A stretch of DNA of 32,972 nt from Burkholderia sp. Bp9143 (GTDB lineage: Bacteria > Pseudomonadota > Gammaproteobacteria > Burkholderiales > Burkholderiaceae): NCBI RefSeq assembly GCF_003853645.1, contig NZ_QTPO01000074.1:1-32972 (forward strand), written 5' to 3'. How positions within the stretch are numbered: the first letter of the stretch is position 1; the number at the start of each line of letters is the position of its first letter. The notes beneath the pieces were generated by a model that saw only the letters and a program-made list of their open reading frames with translations, was not told the origin of the DNA and did no database searches. Position numbers and translations under genes: made by a program. Below are positions 1-8,569 of the stretch, in pieces.

Positions 1-989
1 GCGTTGCTTGCCGCTTGGTCGATCGTTGCCTTCCACGCCTGCACGGCACGCGTCGTGCCGACCTTCGGTGAAAACGCCTTCGTGTCGCCGGTTGCGGCCT
101 TGCCGATCCAGGCGAGCGGTTCGCGCTCGGTGTTGAAGTTCGGACCAGCGAGGAACAGCACGACAAGGTTTTCGTTGATCTGCGCGTCGGTGGGCGGGAA
201 GTTGGGTGCGTCCCAGTTGATCGCCCACACGGTCTTGTCGGGGTTCTGCTGCAAGTAGTCCAGCGCGTTGTTGAGTGACGTGAAGCCAGCGTTCGCGCCG
301 CCTTGCGTGATCTGAACATCAGGGGGCGTGTCGCGGCTCCAAAGCGTCTTGGGTGACGGCGGGCCGATCTCGAAGAAATTCATCATCCGATCTACCATGC
401 GCGACTTGGCAAAGGCCGGATCAAGACGTGCCGGAACGGTGGCTTCGACCCGTATTCCGGCGAGTTCGCGCCAATCACTTTGGTTTCCGGGCTTTACTGT
501 GTAAAAGTACCTCGCGTTGCTAAAGTAGCGGGCCCGCAGGAGGAGGATGAATTTATCGATGTACTTGGCGTAGAACCCCTTGAACGTTTCCTCTCCTTCG
601 CTGCCGTATGCGATTCCCGCTACCGATTGCAGCGTAGTAAAGGACTTCGGATCGGTGCGAACCATATCGTCATTCTTGTTTGGCGCTGCAAGCCCTTGCG
701 TCCACAACAATTGCCATTCTGTCGGGTAGTCCATGCGTTGCAATGGATTCAGCCACATCAGGCCGATGACCTGCGCGACGAACGGCTTCGCCGGCTCTTC
801 AATTTCTGGCGTTACATTCTCTGCACGCTCATTAGTAGGCGCGGCATGTGCCGGACGCATGATGGCGGTGGTGAACAGAAAAACCATGAGAGCGGCCAGG
901 CCGGGTACGACAATGAATCGTTTCATCCAGTCTCCTATTTCCAAATGTGCCGGGTCGGGCTGTTCTACGTGCGCCATAAGCGTGGCCAT
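1..989 (-). CDS. tla3: Second Tla3-type (DUF2875) T6SS lipase adaptor copy, 3' end outside the window, frameshifted at its start
   Basis: An open frame runs from the left edge on the minus strand with no stop and is clearly homologous to the complete copy at 1153-2634; positions 1 and 1571 correspond. In the first 300 aligned bases I counted 11 differences, but roughly 350-700 is much more divergent, so the pair is mosaic. The ancestral TTG start at 1062-1060 is still present and overlaps the stop of a tle3 tail, as in the intact copy. Two bases are missing just after it (near 1045), which throws that start out of frame. The first in-frame ATG is at 989-987, so the product would lack the first hydrophobic segment of the intact copy but keep the second. 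DUF2875 proteins are known as adaptors that load the Tle3 lipase onto VgrG. This copy may be a divergent adaptor or a decaying duplicate. Confidence 0.75.
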   Translation of the reverse strand, partial: MATLMAHVEQPDPAHLEIGDWMKRFIVVPGLAALMVFLFTTAIMRPAHAAPTNERAENVTPEIEEPAKPFVAQVIGLMWLNPLQRMDYPTEWQLLWTQGLAAPNKNDDMVRTDPKSFTTLQSVAGIAYGSEGEETFKGFYAKYIDKFILLLRARYFSNARYFYTVKPGNQSDWRELAGIRVEATVPARLDPAFAKSRMVDRMMNFFEIGPPSPKTLWSRDTPPDVQITQGGANAGFTSLNNALDYLQQNPDKTVWAINWDAPNFPPTDAQINENLVVLFLAGPNFNTEREPLAWIGKAATGDTKAFSPKVGTTRAVQAWKATIDQAASN

Positions 990-1058
990 GAGTGCGGTGG
1001 CGATCAGCCATGTCGAAATGCAGATGGCGGCACGTCGCGGCCATAGCGATCAGTGTCT

Positions 1059-1152
1059 TCAATTCACGCCACCGACCTTGATATAGCCTTGGCTTTGCAT
1101 GAGCCGTGCGGCGGTCACGATCACGTGCGACGTGCCACCGCGCCGGCTTGCA
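1059..1152 (-). pseudogene. Orphan C-terminal tail of a second tle3 effector gene
   Basis: Between the two tla3 copies the minus strand reads GYIKVGGVN followed by TGA at 1061-1059. The intact Tle3 ends FYLKVGGVI followed by TGA. In both cases the TGA overlaps a TTG start of tla3 in a TTGA junction. The upstream residues VIVTAARLMQSQ also fall where Tle3 has AIVDERDGE, but they differ in sequence and length. The fragment therefore looks like the last ~25 codons of a different tle3 allele, left when a tle3-tla3 unit was duplicated or replaced. The breakpoint sits essentially at the stop of the intact tla3 (1153). Homology over such a short stretch is an inference, strengthened by the identical junction architecture. 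Confidence 0.6.
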
Positions 1153-2634
1153 TCACCATGAATAGCCCTGCATGCCGTAATCGGTGTCGTGTCGGCGTCC
1201 CCACCATGGCAGGTAGGCGTTGTTTCCGCCGCGTGCGCGGAACCAGTCCTTGGTCGGATCGATCGGCGTGAGCTTCGATGGCGGCATGACGACGACCGCG
1301 ACAGGGTGTTCGGGGTCGGTCGTGCCCGCAACGAGTGCGTTGCCGCCGAAGTGGTTGATTCGGCCGATCGCGAGCGCGACGTCGGTCAATGCGCTGCCGG
1401 TTCCCATGTCGCCGAGCAGCGCGGCCGTGTTGAATGTCTGCTTCGGGTGGTCGTATTCCGGGAGGGTTTCAGTCAGGGTCCGTGCGAGTGATACAAGGCG
1501 TGATGACGCTGCATCGCTGCCTTTACCCGCGTCGTGGACGATGTAGTTGAGGTCCGTGACCGCGACGCCGGCGTTGCTTGCCGCTTGGTCGATCGTTGCC
1601 TTCCACGCCTGCACGGCACGCGTCGTGCCGACCTTCGGTGAAAACGCCTTCGTGTCGCCGGTTGCGGCCTTGCCGATCCACGCGAGCGGTTCGCGCTCGG
1701 TGTTGAAGTTCGGACCGGCGAGGAACAGCACGACGAGGTTCTCGTTGATCTGCGCATCCGTGGGCGGGAAGCTGGGAGCGTCCCAGTTCATCGCCCACAC
1801 GGTCTTGTCGGGGTTCTGCTGCAAGTAGTCCAGCGCGTTGTTGAGCGACGTGAAGCCAGCATTCGCGCCGCCTTGCGTGATTTGCACATCGGGGAGCGTG
1901 CTGCGGCTCCACATTTCCTGGAAATACGGGTTGCCGATGAAGAATGTCTGTCGAATCGAATCGCGCAAGTAGCTTTGCGAGTCGTCAACTTCGAGCCGGT
2001 TCGGAATGGCAAGCTCGACATGAATGCCTGCCAGTTCGCGCCAGTCCTTCTTATGGTTGGGCGCGACCGTGTAGAAGTATTTTGGATTGGATGCATAGCG
2101 TGAGCTAAGCAACAATGGAAACTCATACATGTACTTGTGGTAGAAGCCTTTGAACGTTTCCTCGCCCTCGTTCCCGTAAACCAATGCTCCAATCGACTGA
2201 AGAGTCGCAAACGACTCCGGATCAGTGCGCACCATGTCATCGTCTTTGTTTGGCGCGGCAAGCCCTTGCGTCCACAGCAATTGCCATTCGGTCGGATAGT
2301 CCATACGCTGCAACGGATTCAGCCAAACCATGCCGACAACCTGCGCAACGAATGGCTTTGTCGACTCCTTGGCTGCCAGCGCTGCATTCTCTGCAGGCTC
2401 CCGGACCGGCACAGCTTGTGCCGGACGCATCATGGTCGTGGTGAACAGAAGCACCGTAAGCGCAGCCAGACCGGGTACGACAACAAATCGTTTCATCCAA
2501 TCTCCTATTTCCAAATGCGCCGGATCGGGTTGTTCTACGTGTGCCATCAGTGTGGCCATGAGCACGGCGGTGATCAGCCATGTCGAAACGGCGACGGCAG
2601 CGCGTCGCGGCCATGTCGCGATTAGCGTCTTCAA
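1153..2634 (-). CDS. tla3: Type VI lipase adaptor Tla3 (DUF2875 family)
   Basis: 493 aa protein of the DUF2875 family. In Pseudomonas aeruginosa the DUF2875 protein Tla3 binds the lipase Tle3 and docks it on a VgrG for delivery by the type VI secretion system; I assign the same role here. The N-terminus has two hydrophobic segments (about residues 13-31 and 49-73) around an acidic linker, so it may be membrane-anchored. The body has landmarks such as WLNPLQRMDYPTEW near residue 104 and a C-terminus rich in Trp, Gly and Tyr. The start is TTG at 2634-2632, sharing bases with the TGA stop of tle3 (2633-2631), which implies translational coupling. It is the third gene of the vgrG-tle3-tla3 operon. 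Older annotation would call it a hypothetical or a putative immunity protein. Confidence 0.85.
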   Translation of the reverse strand: MKTLIATWPRRAAVAVSTWLITAVLMATLMAHVEQPDPAHLEIGDWMKRFVVVPGLAALTVLLFTTTMMRPAQAVPVREPAENAALAAKESTKPFVAQVVGMVWLNPLQRMDYPTEWQLLWTQGLAAPNKDDDMVRTDPESFATLQSIGALVYGNEGEETFKGFYHKYMYEFPLLLSSRYASNPKYFYTVAPNHKKDWRELAGIHVELAIPNRLEVDDSQSYLRDSIRQTFFIGNPYFQEMWSRSTLPDVQITQGGANAGFTSLNNALDYLQQNPDKTVWAMNWDAPSFPPTDAQINENLVVLFLAGPNFNTEREPLAWIGKAATGDTKAFSPKVGTTRAVQAWKATIDQAASNAGVAVTDLNYIVHDAGKGSDAASSRLVSLARTLTETLPEYDHPKQTFNTAALLGDMGTGSALTDVALAIGRINHFGGNALVAGTTDPEHPVAVVVMPPSKLTPIDPTKDWFRARGGNNAYLPWWGRRHDTDYGMQGYSW

Positions 2635-4943
2635 ATCACACCCCCGACCTTTAGATAGAATTCACCGTCACGTTCATCCACAATCGCGTCGGGTATATTT
2701 CCTTCTCCTTTCTCCACATGTATCCACTCCTGCGTTGGTAGATCGCCAAGAACGCCACGCGAGAAATAATCGAAGTACTTTTTGTTGGGACTGTCATCAG
2801 GGATGCCTTGCCCCATCCGCCAATCTGCCTCAATGCGCAACGATTTGAGTTGCTTCTCCGTCAGGTAGCACAGTCCCACGGCAACGTCATAAGCAAGTGC
2901 CTTCTCGGCATGCTCCGGATTGGTCATCGTCGTAGAGTGGTTGGTTGGGCTGTTGGTCGCACCGCGATCGAGCCAGTCGACAATCTGCTTGTCGCGCCAT
3001 TCCTTGTAGCCGTCCGGCATCGCGCTTTTGCCGTCCTCGCCAATCACATGGTCATCGCGGTCGACCCATTCGGTGTTCAGCGTCCGACGTGCCTCCATCC
3101 GCATCAACGCGCGATCCTCGTAGCGCTGCCCAGCCTCGGTTTCCGCCGTACCCTGCGCAACGCTATCCTCGTTCTTTGCCTTGTACTGGTCGTAGGGATC
3201 ATCGACCCGTTTGTCCGCATCGGCTTTGTCCGCATCACGCCATGCGGCCGGCGGATCGTTGCCTTCGTTGAAGTCGCTGACCGCGTCACCGTCTTGCGTT
3301 TCGACCGGCTTGCCGAATCGCAATGCCTTGGGCGCGAATGGGTCATCGAGTGCTGGAGCATCGCCCACCACCGTCCAACCCTTCGGTGGATCGGCGTTCA
3401 CGCGGAGCATGTTCAGCGCCGAGCTAATGCCAGTCACGACGAACATGAGGGGCGCTGTCACGAGCGTAGCGGCCACACCCAAAACCGACTCGTTACCCTT
3501 GATCGCGCCGATCAGATTGAATCTGGCGGGAGGCGATGGCGGATACCAGAACCCCGGCTTCGTTCCTTGCTTGCCGTGCCGCCAGTCGTCTTCCCAATAT
3601 CGGTACGGCTTCTGCACACCGACCGGGAAGCCGGATGCGAACACCCGCTGTGTCAAGATGCCGGACACACCAATATCATCGAGTTCGTGTTTGCCGATGC
3701 CACGCCAGCCGATACCTTGAACCGTCACCGCTGAAATCACCTGATCGTGTGGACAGCAATACGCCGTGACGCGGCCATACGTCGATTGGTTCAGGCCGTG
3801 TCGATCGCGGTCCTCTCGCGCCGCATAAGATCGGTTGCTCGTCGGCGAAACCTGTTCGTTCGCCATGTCTTCATCGATCTTGTCGGCGGGCGGTTCGTAT
3901 GTTTTGCGAGCGCCGATGATCGACAGGAATTTGCCGAACGTCTTCGTGCGTGCCGCGTACGTCTGCCGTCCGCGTTGACCGCTGGCGTCTTTCGTCGCGC
4001 GTTGCGACCACGCATCCATGAACGTGTCGGATTTGTACGGGCCGTCGGCATTCGCAAGGCTATATGGCGCGTTCGCCAGCACGTAGGCATCTGCCACGCA
4101 ATGGCCTTGGCGTCCCCACGGATCTTCAACATCGGGGAATGCGTCGCCGAAGAACGCCGCCGTGAGGCCCACGATATTGCCCTGGCTATGGCACACGACG
4201 GTAATCGGGACATCGGCCTGCATGCGGCGGATCGACTCGATCAGCTTGGCCAGTCGCAACGCCGCGAGCACGCCATACGCGCGGGGCGGCGCGCGGTACA
4301 GCGGCCGATTGGTTGGATTGATGCCTTGCACGGTCATCCATCCCATTGTTCGATCGTCCAGACCGCCGTGCCAAAGATCGGGCAGGCTCGAACAGCCGTT
4401 CGTAAACGGACCGCCGCCCCAATAGTCCTTTTCATTCAGAAAGATCTTGTCGCCGTATTCCTTCAGTTCTGCTGCGGTCGCACGATAGCCCCATCGGAAA
4501 TGAATGACGGGTGAGAAGGATGGGTCAGGCTTGACGTAGTTGTTCGCAAGCAGCTTCGGATTTAGAAACCCATCCGGCGTCACGCTTTCCGTGTACTTCG
4601 CGGGCGTCAACTGTCCGGCATCGACGCCGTGATACATCATCTGATCGTCCAGTCGCCCGAGCCGGCGATTAAGCCCTTTGCACAACCCTTCCTCCGAGGC
4701 CTCGAACCATTCACCTTCGGAGTTCACCCCATGCACGAAGATCACGATACCGGGCAAGGGCATCTGCTTGACGCAGATCAGCCGTATGCCTTTCGTGAAC
4801 CTCGTCACGCCTTCGCCCCGGCCGACGACGATCGGCGGCGGCTCAGGGCGCGGTGCAACCACGCCGGGTGTATCGGCTTTCGCAGCGGGTTCGCCGGTGG
4901 GCGAGTCCGCTGTCGGTCGCGGATCGAGAATCGAATCGGTCAT
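2631..4943 (-). CDS. tle3: T6SS lipase effector Tle3 (alpha/beta hydrolase with DUF3274)
   Basis: 770 aa from the ATG at 4943-4941, chosen because a strong AGGAG lies about five bases upstream; an in-frame ATG at 4970 overlaps vgrG and has no better site. The N-terminal half is an alpha/beta hydrolase: the oxyanion-side HG is at residues 71-72 in a hydrophobic FVHGVN strand, and the nucleophile elbow reads VCHSQGN with Ser253 as the probable nucleophile. The C-terminal half resembles DUF3274, found in Tle3 effectors. Such enzymes are antibacterial phospholipases sent by the T6SS into the periplasm of target cells. The elbow is CHSQG, not the canonical GxSxG. The gene follows vgrG by 19 bp and overlaps tla3 by a TTGA junction. 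A Pro-rich N-terminal 40 residues may be the loading region (inference). Confidence 0.87.
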   Translation of the reverse strand: MTDSILDPRPTADSPTGEPAAKADTPGVVAPRPEPPPIVVGRGEGVTRFTKGIRLICVKQMPLPGIVIFVHGVNSEGEWFEASEEGLCKGLNRRLGRLDDQMMYHGVDAGQLTPAKYTESVTPDGFLNPKLLANNYVKPDPSFSPVIHFRWGYRATAAELKEYGDKIFLNEKDYWGGGPFTNGCSSLPDLWHGGLDDRTMGWMTVQGINPTNRPLYRAPPRAYGVLAALRLAKLIESIRRMQADVPITVVCHSQGNIVGLTAAFFGDAFPDVEDPWGRQGHCVADAYVLANAPYSLANADGPYKSDTFMDAWSQRATKDASGQRGRQTYAARTKTFGKFLSIIGARKTYEPPADKIDEDMANEQVSPTSNRSYAAREDRDRHGLNQSTYGRVTAYCCPHDQVISAVTVQGIGWRGIGKHELDDIGVSGILTQRVFASGFPVGVQKPYRYWEDDWRHGKQGTKPGFWYPPSPPARFNLIGAIKGNESVLGVAATLVTAPLMFVVTGISSALNMLRVNADPPKGWTVVGDAPALDDPFAPKALRFGKPVETQDGDAVSDFNEGNDPPAAWRDADKADADKRVDDPYDQYKAKNEDSVAQGTAETEAGQRYEDRALMRMEARRTLNTEWVDRDDHVIGEDGKSAMPDGYKEWRDKQIVDWLDRGATNSPTNHSTTMTNPEHAEKALAYDVAVGLCYLTEKQLKSLRIEADWRMGQGIPDDSPNKKYFDYFSRGVLGDLPTQEWIHVEKGEGNIPDAIVDERDGEFYLKVGGVI

Positions 4944-4962
4944 CCAGACTCCTGCACGTGCC

Positions 4963-7731
4963 TTAAACATTCTTCTTGATGAACTGCACCGCCAGCCGCT
5001 CGAACTGGTCGGTATCGACGGCCGGTAGTTCGCCCGCCGCGTCGGTCGTCAAGTCCGACTGCGCACCGGAAGTCTTTTGAATCTGCCCCTCGAATCCTGG
5101 CGCTGCGTTGCCGTCCGAAGCGCGAACCAGCTTAGGCACGAGATCAAGCGAGTCCTGACCAAACGCCGGCATGTCCACACTCATGCTCGCGGGCCCATCC
5201 CAAGCATGACCCCCCGACTTCACCGTGAACGTCCCCGGGCATCCCAGCTCGATATCACCGCCGTGCAGCTTGAGATACGCACCGCCGGACGTCACGAGCA
5301 CGACGTCATCACTCGCCGTGCCGACGAGCTTGCCGCCCGCCGCAGTCAATTGAATGTTCTTCGCCGAATCGACCTGCGTATCGTCGTTCTGCGATTGAAT
5401 CGTGACCTTCCCCTGGTTCGCGATCGCCGACACGCCGTCACCGTGCGCGAACATCGCGACGCCGCGGCCGGCATGCAGATTGATGCGCTCGCCGCTGCTG
5501 ACCTGCACGTGTTGCTGCGCGACCTGATCGATGTTCTCGCCCGCATACATGACGTGCGTCCTGGGCGTGACGTTGAGCGACCCGGACTGCGCGCCGAACG
5601 CCATCAACGCGGACGCATCGTCGGCCGCGCCGCCTTGCGCACCGCCGGGCGTCCAGTGACGGAATGCACGGGCGACGTTGTCCTGGCCGACGGTGTCGGC
5701 GGACTGCCCGCCATGCTGGCCTGCATAGTCGCCAAGCGATTTGAAGAGTTCGGTGCATTGATCGAGCAGGCGAATCAGTTCATCGCGATCGAGCTGACCG
5801 CCGGTGGCGCGTGTGCGCGCATAGGTCGACAACAGGATGCCGCGGGCGGCGCGCAACGCCGCGGCGGCATCGGTGCGCAGCTCCGCGCCTTCGCCGCGAT
5901 CATCACCATGTCCGTTTTCCCGCGGCTGAGTCAGATACCCGAGATTCAATTCGGTGTGCGCATGTTCGCTCGTCAACTGCGCCGAGATTTGCGACGGCGT
6001 ATCGTCCAGACGAAGCTGGTTATAACGCCTGCCGTTGATTTCCTTGGTCTTGATGCCGGAGAGGAACCGGTTGCCGGGAAGCGCGCCGGTATGGCTGAAG
6101 GTCGCGGGCGGGTTCGCGCCATTGCTCAACACGCCGATGATGACCAACCGGTCGGGGTCGCCTGACAGACACCCCAACAGCACTTCCATGCCGACGCGGG
6201 GCAGGAAAAGCGTGCCGAAGTTGCCGCCCGCGAGATTAGCCCCGACGCGAACCGGTGCGCTGTCACCGGCGCTTCCGTTCGTTCCGGCGCCTTGCGCGTG
6301 CGCATGGTCCGCCGGATCGAGGCCGTGGATTCGCACGCGCACGCGGCCGGCCGCGTCGCAAAACACTTCCTCGCCCTGTGTGCCGACGATCGTGCCGGTC
6401 AGCAGGTGAACCGGCGGCACATCGATGTTCGGATCGTAGGCGGGCTTGAGCGGGACGCCGCGTCGTACGCACGTGAATCGGTTCTCATAGCGCGTGTCCG
6501 TTTGTTCCGACACATCGGCAGGCGTCGGCGGAACGATGTGCGCCAGGTTCCGGCTCGCGGCAAACAGCCCGTTCGCGCGGCCCGCGAGGTGCTTCGGCAG
6601 GTTGTTCCAGATATCGTGTCGAACCGACGTGACGACGAACCGGCGATGATCGACCGGTTTCATATCCAGCTCGGGGTCGCCCGTCAGCGTGAACCCGTGA
6701 CCGACCGGCAAATCGCGCACGCTGCTGATGCCGTCGTAACGTTCGGCTTCGAACTGGTGAGCCAGAATCCGGTCGCGCGTGATGCGGTCGTGATCCTTCC
6801 AGGAATCGCCGACGTGCGGGATGTCGATCGCGACGTCGGTCAGCAGGCGTGCAAGATCGTTTCCCGATCGGCCCTGATCGATACCGGTGACGGCCGTGGA
6901 ATCGTCCATGCGGGCCGTCTTGTAATCCCACGACGGCCGCCGAACCTTGCCGGACGACAGGCCCTGGCAGTGCGCGAAGAGCGTCACCGTGTCGCGCTGC
7001 GCGGCCCCGGCGTCGCGCGGGTGAAGACGCAGGGTACCGGCCGGTGCTTCCGCCAGACGATGCGGATCGTCGCAAAAGATGACTGTGTGAATCGGCGGCT
7101 CGTCGAGCATGCCGCGAGCTGCGCCGGCCGGCGCGGCCTTCGCGAAGACCGTGATGCCTTCCCGGCGCAGCAGGCGCCGGATGAAGCGCGCGTCGGACTC
7201 GTTGACCTGTCGTGTGAGTTCGCGCACCGGGTAGCGTTCGGCCTGCAATCCCGACAGATCGAAATCGAATGCGCGTGCGAGTGCGGAGCTGCGCTGCTTC
7301 CACTCGTTCATCAGCGTCGCGAGAATTTCCGTGACGCTGCGCGATCGGAACAAGCGGGCGTTCGTGCGGCGGTCCATCAACGACAGTGCGTCGCACACGT
7401 GCAATTGATAGACGGTCAGTTCGCCGTCCGATTGACCGGTCCGCACTTCGCGCACGATCGCATTGATCGTACGTATGCTGCCCCGATCGGTCGTGAGCCG
7501 GACCGACACGGGCAAGCCGAGAAACAGTGCGGGCGACAGATGATCGTAGGTGGATACGCAGGTCAGCTGTCCTTCGATGCCCGACATCAGTCCTTCGCGG
7601 ATATCGGCGTGATGGAGCGCCAGCAGATGGCCGACCGCGCGTTGCGCCTGTCCGAAATGGAGATCGACTGGCCGCGCGTTCCCGCCCATCAGACCGGACG
7701 CAAAATCCCGGAATGTTTTTGCTATCGACAT
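4963..7731 (-). CDS. vgrG: Type VI secretion spike protein VgrG with DUF2345 extension
   Basis: 922 aa spike-tip protein. Residues ~15-400 form the gp27/gp44-like base; an OB-fold gp5-like segment starts near residue 444 (TGTIVGTQGEE) and includes the family LPRVGMEVLLG stretch. A helical Vgr insertion follows, then a repetitive beta-rich DUF2345 region at about 709-842. The last ~70 residues are not obviously part of DUF2345 and may be the docking site for the Tla3-Tle3 cargo (inference from the P. aeruginosa VgrG2b model). No enzymatic C-terminal domain was recognised. Start ATG 7731-7729 has AAGG four bases upstream. It is the first gene of the effector operon; its stop lies 19 bp before the tle3 start. 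No core T6SS genes are in the window, so this is an orphan vgrG island. Confidence 0.93.
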   Translation of the reverse strand: MSIAKTFRDFASGLMGGNARPVDLHFGQAQRAVGHLLALHHADIREGLMSGIEGQLTCVSTYDHLSPALFLGLPVSVRLTTDRGSIRTINAIVREVRTGQSDGELTVYQLHVCDALSLMDRRTNARLFRSRSVTEILATLMNEWKQRSSALARAFDFDLSGLQAERYPVRELTRQVNESDARFIRRLLRREGITVFAKAAPAGAARGMLDEPPIHTVIFCDDPHRLAEAPAGTLRLHPRDAGAAQRDTVTLFAHCQGLSSGKVRRPSWDYKTARMDDSTAVTGIDQGRSGNDLARLLTDVAIDIPHVGDSWKDHDRITRDRILAHQFEAERYDGISSVRDLPVGHGFTLTGDPELDMKPVDHRRFVVTSVRHDIWNNLPKHLAGRANGLFAASRNLAHIVPPTPADVSEQTDTRYENRFTCVRRGVPLKPAYDPNIDVPPVHLLTGTIVGTQGEEVFCDAAGRVRVRIHGLDPADHAHAQGAGTNGSAGDSAPVRVGANLAGGNFGTLFLPRVGMEVLLGCLSGDPDRLVIIGVLSNGANPPATFSHTGALPGNRFLSGIKTKEINGRRYNQLRLDDTPSQISAQLTSEHAHTELNLGYLTQPRENGHGDDRGEGAELRTDAAAALRAARGILLSTYARTRATGGQLDRDELIRLLDQCTELFKSLGDYAGQHGGQSADTVGQDNVARAFRHWTPGGAQGGAADDASALMAFGAQSGSLNVTPRTHVMYAGENIDQVAQQHVQVSSGERINLHAGRGVAMFAHGDGVSAIANQGKVTIQSQNDDTQVDSAKNIQLTAAGGKLVGTASDDVVLVTSGGAYLKLHGGDIELGCPGTFTVKSGGHAWDGPASMSVDMPAFGQDSLDLVPKLVRASDGNAAPGFEGQIQKTSGAQSDLTTDAAGELPAVDTDQFERLAVQFIKKNV

Positions 7732-7835
7732 CGCCTTGATCTCATTTTTTTGTTTTGAATTCTGACTCGTTTGAAATGAAATATCGATTTGGTTGAGGGC
7801 GGGAGTGCGCGAAATGGAGCGGCGAAGCGTAGCAA

Positions 7836-7855
7836 ATTTATCTGCGCGGATAAAT
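7836..7855. promoter_or_regulatory. Inverted repeat in the AT-rich vgrG upstream region
   Basis: ATTTATC at 7836-7842 is repeated exactly as GATAAAT at 7849-7855 around a 6-bp TGCGCG centre. The site lies about 105 bp upstream of the vgrG start in AT-rich DNA. A dimeric-repressor operator is plausible, but the regulator is unknown. Confidence 0.35.
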
Positions 7856-8347
7856 GGATTTTTATTTTGAGATTGATGGATTTGTCGTTAAGAAACAGTA
7901 TTTTGCGTTTGAGGTGATCTGTTCGTGTTTTGAATAATCTTATGCCGATGTGCGGTGAATGATGTCTTGACGATTATTGGCTGCCCTTTGAGCTGGAGCG
8001 GCGGTTTTCCGTCCAATTGAGTCGTGCGGGAATATTTAAAAACTTGATTTGTCCCGTATCGAATCGGGCGACTGGGTATTGCGGCGTCGGGAAAGAGCGG
8101 AGTGGAATCGCGTGCGTGCCCGCTCCGAGCACTTTGGTATGTCCCGGATTTTGTCTATCGGGAGGGGCGGGACCTGCTCGCACGGCAGGATGCCCCGCGC
8201 CCTGTATCCGGATCGAACATGCCCTGCGCCGGAGCCCATGATGTCTATGAGGGATTCCCCCGTAACACGCGGATGAGCGCCATTTCAACGCCGCGCCCAT
8301 CCGCGCGGCGCTTCTCCACCGACACTTCCCGCCTGCCGCTCCGGATT

Positions 8348-8364
8348 ATTTGCGTTTCGCGAAT
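8348..8364 (+). promoter_or_regulatory. Probable LysR operator upstream of the MFS transporter
   Basis: ATTTGCGTTTCGCGAAT is an imperfect dyad (ATTTGCG and CGCGAAT arms, 6 of 7 paired) containing a T-N11-A LysR-type core. Its exact reverse complement recurs at 10900-10916 upstream of pnpC. The two copies bracket the transporter and the lysR gene, pointing to the LysR protein at 9959-10888 as the binder. The site is about 205 bp upstream of the MFS start codon. Confidence 0.65.
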
Positions 8365-8569
8365 GGCGCGTTCGCCAGTTGTTCCATACCCGATCTGCAT
8401 CCGCACACCTATCGTTCGGGGCGTCGGCTGATTGAATTCGACGCCCGCAACCGGAAAGGCGGCCGCCACTTCCTCGCGACGCACGTCGCATTGCATACCA
8501 AGACAACGGATCTGGCTTCATGCACGGCCGCTCCGGCGCGTGCAGGCGGACCAATCCACGGAGACAGAC

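Larger units (their letters stand above)
7732..8569. other. Long intergenic region, AT-rich on the vgrG side, no convincing gene
   Basis: About 840 bp separate vgrG from the MFS gene. The left ~240 bp are strikingly AT-rich for this genome and probably hold the vgrG promoter, reading leftwards. They include a 7-bp inverted repeat (7836-7842 with 7849-7855). The remainder is of normal GC; small open frames occur on both strands but none has a clear ribosome-binding site, codon bias or recognisable product. The 17-bp LysR-type dyad at 8348-8364 is the one well-supported element on the right side. Confidence 0.6.

Noticed and set aside
6292..7758. Long open frame antisense to vgrG
   Set aside because: VgrG on the minus strand is unambiguous; the opposite frame has shadow composition.
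7974..8300. Possible small gene on the minus strand in the vgrG-MFS gap
   Set aside because: No ribosome site, no hydrophobic or domain pattern, and overlapping frames of equal quality on the other strand.
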